Shown: one piece after another, positions 59,274 through 64,000 of the stretch
Position numbering within the stretch: the stretch's first letter is position 1
Layout: every line of letters starts with the position of its first letter
Source of the DNA: Dacryopinax spathularia
Lineage: Eukaryota; Basidiomycota; Dacrymycetes; Dacrymycetales; Dacrymycetaceae
Length of the DNA stretch: 64,000 bases
Direction of reading: 5' to 3'
Assembly (NCBI GenBank): GCA_037974965.1
Contig: JBBPFI010000007.1
Location: 1,612,001 to 1,676,000, forward strand
Made by a program: the position numbers and the translations under genes
The notes under the pieces: generated by a model
Seen by the model: the letters and a program-made list of their open reading frames with translations, nothing else
Database searches by the model: none
Told to the model about the DNA's origin: nothing

Positions 59274-61022
59274 ATGCCAGTAATAACAGTCCGCCCGCTC
59301 ATCAAGCCCATCCCCCTCGCAAAATCCCTCCCCATCACCATAACCCTCCCCGCAACAGCAACAATCCTCGAGCTAAAACAATCCATCGCCTCAAAATTCC
59401 CCCGCTTGTCCGTCGAGCGACAGAGACTGTCGGTCGAGGGGGACGAGAAGCGGAAGCCGCTGGACGATGAGGCTACGCTGGCTCAGGTCGGGCTCGGGAA
59501 TGGGGGAGGGGTGAGGGTCAAGGATCTGGGGCCGCAGATCGGGTGGAGGACGGTTTATGTTATCGAATATGTGCGTCCTGCCTCGCTACTACTTCTCTCC
59601 CTGCCACTTCTCTCTCTCCGTCTCCCCTTTTCTCTCTCTGCCTCTTCTCCTGCTCTGTACTTGCCTTATCCCCTCCCTCGCTCCCCATCTCCCATGCCTT
59701 CCTTCGCTCTCGCAAAGAAGGCCAGACCTCGCTAACGCTCGCTCGCTCGCCCGCTCGCAGCTCGGACCCCTCCTCATCCACCCCCTCTTCTTCTACGGCA
59801 AATCCCTCGTCTACCGGTACGCCCAGCCCTACACCCACTCCGCCCTCCAAAAGGCAGTGTTTTGGCTGGTGATGCTGCATTTTGTGAAACGCGAGTTGGA
59901 GACTCTTTAGTGCGTCCGTTCTCCTCTTTCCCTCAATTTCTGTCTTCTCTTCTCTCTTCTTCTCTCCCTCCTTTCTCCTTTCCCGCGCCTCCTACCAGAT
60001 CTCTCTCCTCCCCTCCCGCACCGCTGCCACCTGCTTCCTGCCATCCGCCGCTTCTGGCCATACAGGATGAAGAAAGCATGAGCTGACCTCGCCCACCCGC
60101 ACAGCGTCCACAAATTCTCCCGCTCAACAATGCCCTTCGCCTACGTCTACCGCAACTCAGCCCACTACTGGCTCCTCTCCGGCCTCCTAGTCGCGCTCGT
60201 GATCTACTCGCCGTCATATTCCCAGGAAGCGTTGGAGGCGAGGGGGGATCCGGCGCTGGATCAGAGATGGATTTGGGGTTGGGTGGGGTTGTGGGCTGTA
60301 CGTCCCCTTCTTACCTTTTCTTCTCTTTCTCTCCTCTCCCTACCTCCCTTCCTCGCCTTTCCCCTCCCCTTCTTCCTCCTTCTCTGCTCCTCTCGCCTCC
60401 TCTCTCCCAACTCCTTCCCCCACCCTCCTCGCTCCCTCCCTTGCTCCAGAAAACTCCGCTGACGCTCCCCCGCAGTTCGCCCAAGCCTCCAACTTCAAAA
60501 CCCACCTAACAGTAGCCAACCTCCGCCGGCCCGGCACGCGCGAGCGCGGCATCCCCCGAGGATATGGGTTCGACTGGGTCTCCTTCCCGAATTATTTCTT
60601 TGAGATCGTGGGGTGGGCCGCGGTGTGGGGGATGACGAGGAGTTGGGCTGGTGCGTTATCCTCTCTCCTGCTTTTTCTGTTTCTGCGTTCTGTCTCGTTC
60701 TTCCTTTCTGATTTGGCTGGGTATTTTGTTGCTTTCTTGGAGCGTGACTGCCTGGCTGCGCGACTATCCCGCTGCGCTGCCCTCTCTGCCCGCCATTCCG
60801 CTCTATGGCTGGCACCGCTCCGTCGCTCCTACTCTCTTCCTTGTCTTTACGAAAAAAGAAAGCTGGGAAGAATGCTAACACGTTCCCGCAGTGCTCATCT
60901 TCCTCATCGTCGGAGGCGCAACTATGACCCTCTGGGCGACTCAGAAGCATAAGGCGTACAGGAAAGAGTTTGGCGACAAGTACCCGAGGAAGAGGAAGAT
61001 CATCTTCCCTTATATCTACTGA
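59274..61022 (+). CDS. TSC13: Very-long-chain trans-2-enoyl-CoA reductase (Tsc13), 311 aa
   Basis: Exons 59274-59571, 59761-59909, 60105-60297, 60476-60650 and 60902-61022 sum to 936 nt, exactly 312 codons. The first 80 residues are ubiquitin-like (MPVITVRPLIKP, then QRLSV). The rest is the steroid 5-alpha-reductase-type membrane domain: YVIEYLGPLLIHP, LHFVKRELETLYVHKFS, STMPFAYVYRNSAHYW, then GIPRGYGFDWVSFPNYFFEI and a C-terminal FGDKYPRKRKIIFPYIY. Tsc13 performs the last reduction of fatty-acid elongation in the ER, feeding sphingolipid synthesis. Its four introns are 178-251 nt and pyrimidine-rich, far longer than the usual 50 nt of the window. It converges with GET4. Confidence 0.95.
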
Positions 61023-61245
61023 GCGCGTCGCGTCCTCGTTCCGGTAGCGGAAGAGTGCTTGGAATAGGGGGAAGATGTTGGAAAGATGGATTGGCGGATG
61101 TGAATAGTTGCATATAGCTGTCTCCTCTTCCGTCTCGCGACGTTAAACGGCTCAATGCCCCAAAACGACAAAACTTGGTATATATAACCTCGTCATTACT
61201 CCCTAGAACAACCGAATAAACCCATCTCTCCCGAACGAAGTTCCG

Positions 61246-62540
61246 CTAGTCCAGCCCCTCAATAGCAGCTGGTGTCCGGGGCGGACCCCCAACCCAGGTC
61301 TTCTTCTGCGGACCAGCTCCCCCTGGTGCACCGCCAAACAGCTGGGCCATCATTTCTTGCATCATGTTGCCTCTGCTGGAGCCGCCGGGGGGTTGGATTG
61401 CGAAGTACATTTCGCCTAGGGTGCGGGAGGCCTGCATGCATAAGCCATCAGCACCTTTTCCCCAAGAAAACGAGAAGAGAAGGAAGAGGAGACGATGAAG
61501 GGGGAAAAGGAAGATGAATGTGAAGATGAAGATGAAAGGAAACAATGCGCACCTCGCCGACCTCCTTCCCGCCCAACACCGTCAAATACCGCCTAGTCAA
61601 CGCCCTCCACGCATCCCTCTGCGGCACCCCATCCCCGCTCCTCCTACACGTCGCCACAAGCAGCTGTAAACAATTCATCCCCGCATCTCTTGTGACCCAC
61701 ACAACATCCCCATTCGCGCTCTCTACCTGCTGTGCGCCCTGCGTGAGTCCAGGTACGGCAGGGAGGAAATGAGCGAGAAACGTAGTGGCGCCCAGGAAGT
61801 TGGCTTGAAGGAGGTAGGACAGGACCGCTCGAGCGGCGTATGGGAATGGGGAGGGGGAAGAGACGGAGGTGGACCAGGCTGCTTGGGAGGAGGCGAGCAG
61901 GCGGGCGGAGTCTTTAAGGGGCGAGGAGAGGAGGTGGGGTTCGGCGAGGTTGTAGTGTCCCTCTGTCATGCGAGGTTAGTCTAATATGATATCTGAGGAA
62001 GAGTGCGCGTGCCCTTGTAGTAGAGCTCGCCGATGTAGTGGTGCAGGCCTGGGTCGCCGACTTGACAGTTGAGAGCGGTTGCGGACCAGCTGCATGCGCG
62101 TCAACACTGCATGTATGCGCACGACTTGGCCACGTACTTCACAGCTTTGACGATGAGGTCTTTCCTCCACGAGCCGGTATTATCCGTAAGTGCAATGAGC
62201 TGCGTTAAGCGGGCTATATGCGCATAAGACACTGCAGGACAGGTGAATGCAGATGCACGGACGCACATCGACTCGTATCATCCACCTTCGTCCCGCTCTT
62301 CTCATAGCAATCAATCAACAGCCCCGCCAGATCCGTCCCGCTCCCAAACTCCTTCACCTTCATCAGTTCCCTCGCAGCCACAAACAGGACCTCGATCGCG
62401 ACATCGTACTGCGGCGGGCGGGACTTGACGAGCCGCGCATAGGTCGTGCGCGCTTTCTGGTGGGCGGAGTAGGCTGAGGTGGGGATGAGCGGCAGGATTT
62501 GGCCGAGGAGCGTTTGGGCGTCGTGCGCTTTGGGAGGCAT
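61246..62540 (-). CDS. GET4: Get4 homologue (tail-anchored protein pathway)
   Basis: The protein starts MPPKAHDAQTLLGQILPLIPTSAY and is mostly helical: HQKARTTYARLVKSR, DVAIEVLFVAARELMKVKEFGSGTDLAGLLIDCYEKS, WSATALNCQVGDPGLHHYIGELYYKEGHYNLAEPHLL, then YLLQANFLGATTFLAHF and TRRYLTVLGGKE, ending SRTLGEMYFAIQPP with a short Gly/Met-rich tail. This matches the TPR-like repeats of Get4, which with Get5 hands tail-anchored proteins from Sgt2 to the Get3 ATPase in the cytosol. The LGEMYFxIQPP end is a family hallmark. The start at 62,540 is the first Met that opens the conserved helix; an upstream Met is less likely. Several introns of 50-100 nt. Confidence 0.9.
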
Positions 62541-63138
62541 TTTGGCTGGAGATTGACGTTGTTCAGGTGGATGGGCAGGAGGACAGGGCGGACGGTGAGG
62601 GCGGGGACCTTGGTGAGCCACGCGCCGACGGAGAACGTGTCGGTGACCTCAGCCGGAGTCAAATCCGTCGATGAGGTGGACAACTAACGACGACCACAAC
62701 AATTGTTGACGATTTGCAATAATATCTGACATTTGGTATCCTCTGGGCTGGGGCAGAGCAAACTATCTGGACTGTCGGGCTGGAGCGCGTACTGCATCTA
62801 CGCTCTTTGCTCAGGCTACTCTTTGCTTGCCTCTGCCAGCTGGACCGGTGGACTGCCGCCCGTGCTCATACTGTGGGAGACGCGCCCGCTCATCCGCACT
62901 GTGGTGATACCTTCGGAGCTTCTCATCCTTTGGCTTCTATGACCTGCGGCAGCGGCGCTAGCCGTCTTGCTTCTACTACGTAAAGAAGCCGTAATGAAAC
63001 AGAACATGGTGAATTAACTGGCAACCCGAAAGACTTCAATGAAAGTACCGTAGAAATGTAGACATATGCTCTCGCTCGATGGTCACTGAAGACATGGCGG
63101 CATGAGAGTTGGCCACATAGAGACGCTCGTGGCTGCGC
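62541..63138. other. Intergenic stretch upstream of GET4
   Basis: About 600 nt; both flanking genes are on the minus strand. No gene is supported. Confidence 0.35.
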
Positions 63139-64000
63139 TCAGTCCTGCAAGAGCTCCCTCATCGCCGCCCAATCTGGTGACGCGTCCTCGCACTCAATCT
63201 TCGCGAGCTCCCTCAATGCCCACCGTGCCATCCTCTGCGCCCTTTCCTTGCTCCCAACACGCTTCTCAAACTCCGCAAACCGTACCAGCACTTCCGCCCT
63301 CTCTCCTTGCAGCCCCTCCACTTCCAGCATATTGAGTATTCTCTGGACGAATGCCTTTGTCGTCCCACCCCATCTCACCAGGTCTTCATCGCCCTCTCCG
63401 TCAGCGTCCGGCAAAAGGTTATTCACGGTGGTGCGGATTGTCTCGGAGAGCCGGTATGTCGGCCAGTTCGGCTGGCACGCTACGCAGTCGCAGGTGAAGC
63501 CGTAGTTACTCAGAAGGTGCGCTTCGCGATCGAGATGCGGGAGAAAGGGGTCGACATAGGTAATGGTGATCTCGCTACCGGCTCGAATGTGCTTGGTGGA
63601 GACTAGGCCAACTGCGAAGGCGTTACTGAGAACCTGTGTTAGCAAACAGTCTAACGTTTTTGGCCCGGAGCAGTGCTCACTAGTCCCAGTAGTATCGTGC
63701 ATTCGGAGAGCAGTGATGGTTAATCCGAGATATCCACTCACAGACGGCGAGGTGGTCTTCTCCATCCGGTGGCAAGGGGACACCAACGGCATTTGTGGCT
63801 ACGATGCCATGCAGGTCGCTCATGCCTGGGATACCGCGTGCCGAATTATGCAGACCAAGGAGAGCTTCTCTTCTTGTCGGCTTCATGCCTTCTAGCGAGA
63901 CGGTGGAATCGAAGCGAGCATCCATGCAGGCCAGAAGGAGCGGTTGTTCGCGAAGGATGAAGATGCCGGCTTCGATGTTCTTGCTGGCTACGAGGCCTTT
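63139..64000 (-). CDS. SET-domain protein, 5' end beyond the window
   Basis: The frame is open at the right edge and reads KGLVASKNIEAGIFILREQP, the first strand of a SET domain. Then come CEWISRINHHCSPNARYYWD, the NHxCxPN motif of the cofactor pocket; after a short intron, YNAFAVGLVSTKHIRAGSEITITY with the conserved Tyr; and the post-SET cysteines of GFTCDCVACQP. The C-terminal 130 residues are helical without a name. The intron acceptor was chosen so that the codon is Tyr rather than a stop. SET proteins of this open type methylate lysine in proteins; the target is unknown. The gene's start, and any MYND finger before the SET domain, lie outside the window. Confidence 0.85.

Overview
The window reads as nuclear DNA of a filamentous basidiomycete, probably Agaricomycotina. 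Genes are broken by many GT-AG introns, mostly 40-60 nt long, on both strands, and the conserved proteins are fungal in form: single-chain urease, hybrid histidine kinase, fungal Las1, Tsc13, Get4 and Dbp2. I cannot name the species from sequence alone. No tRNA, rRNA, CRISPR array, retrovirus-like element or organelle sequence was recognised.

Left block, 1-16.6 kb (accessory). A single uninterrupted 2,058-residue Helitron protein (HUH Rep plus PIF1-type helicase) lies at 4,010-10,186. Around it are multi-exon genes that I could splice into consistent reading frames but mostly cannot name. Three of them (A 1,764-3,222, B 13,757-15,246, C 15,686-16,623, all minus strand) form one family: an N-terminal GRF-like zinc finger, a variable middle and a C-terminal coiled coil, with two introns at the same places in the finger. 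Three others (G, E, F, between 10.2 and 13.6 kb) may share a beta-rich C-terminal motif. A partial gene at the left edge and an unknown gene D complete the block. It ends near two hairpins at 16.79-16.89 kb.

Right block, 17.5-64 kb (conserved genes). In order: serine carboxypeptidase (+), Ras-type GTPase (+), exosome subunit Rrp41 (+), Dbp2 RNA helicase with one unusually long intron (-), MARVEL-like membrane protein (+), Rap/Rsr1-like GTPase (-), spliceosomal-type cyclophilin (+), eIF4B-like factor (-), tandem MYND-finger protein (-), second serine carboxypeptidase (-), membrane hybrid histidine kinase (-), DUF4112 protein (+), urease (-), BolA (-), Las1 (+), cyanase (-), Tsc13 enoyl reductase (+), Get4 (-) and a SET-domain protein cut by the right edge (-).

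These genes form no obvious single pathway. Dbp2, Rrp41, Las1, the cyclophilin and eIF4B touch RNA processing or translation. Urease and cyanase both release ammonia and lie 4 kb apart. Several pairs are divergent and share short promoters (Dbp2/MARVEL, Rap-like/cyclophilin, BolA/Las1). Exon limits were set by hand from splice signals and frame. Where the exon sum is stated as divisible by three it was counted; the other multi-exon models are approximate inside their stated ends.
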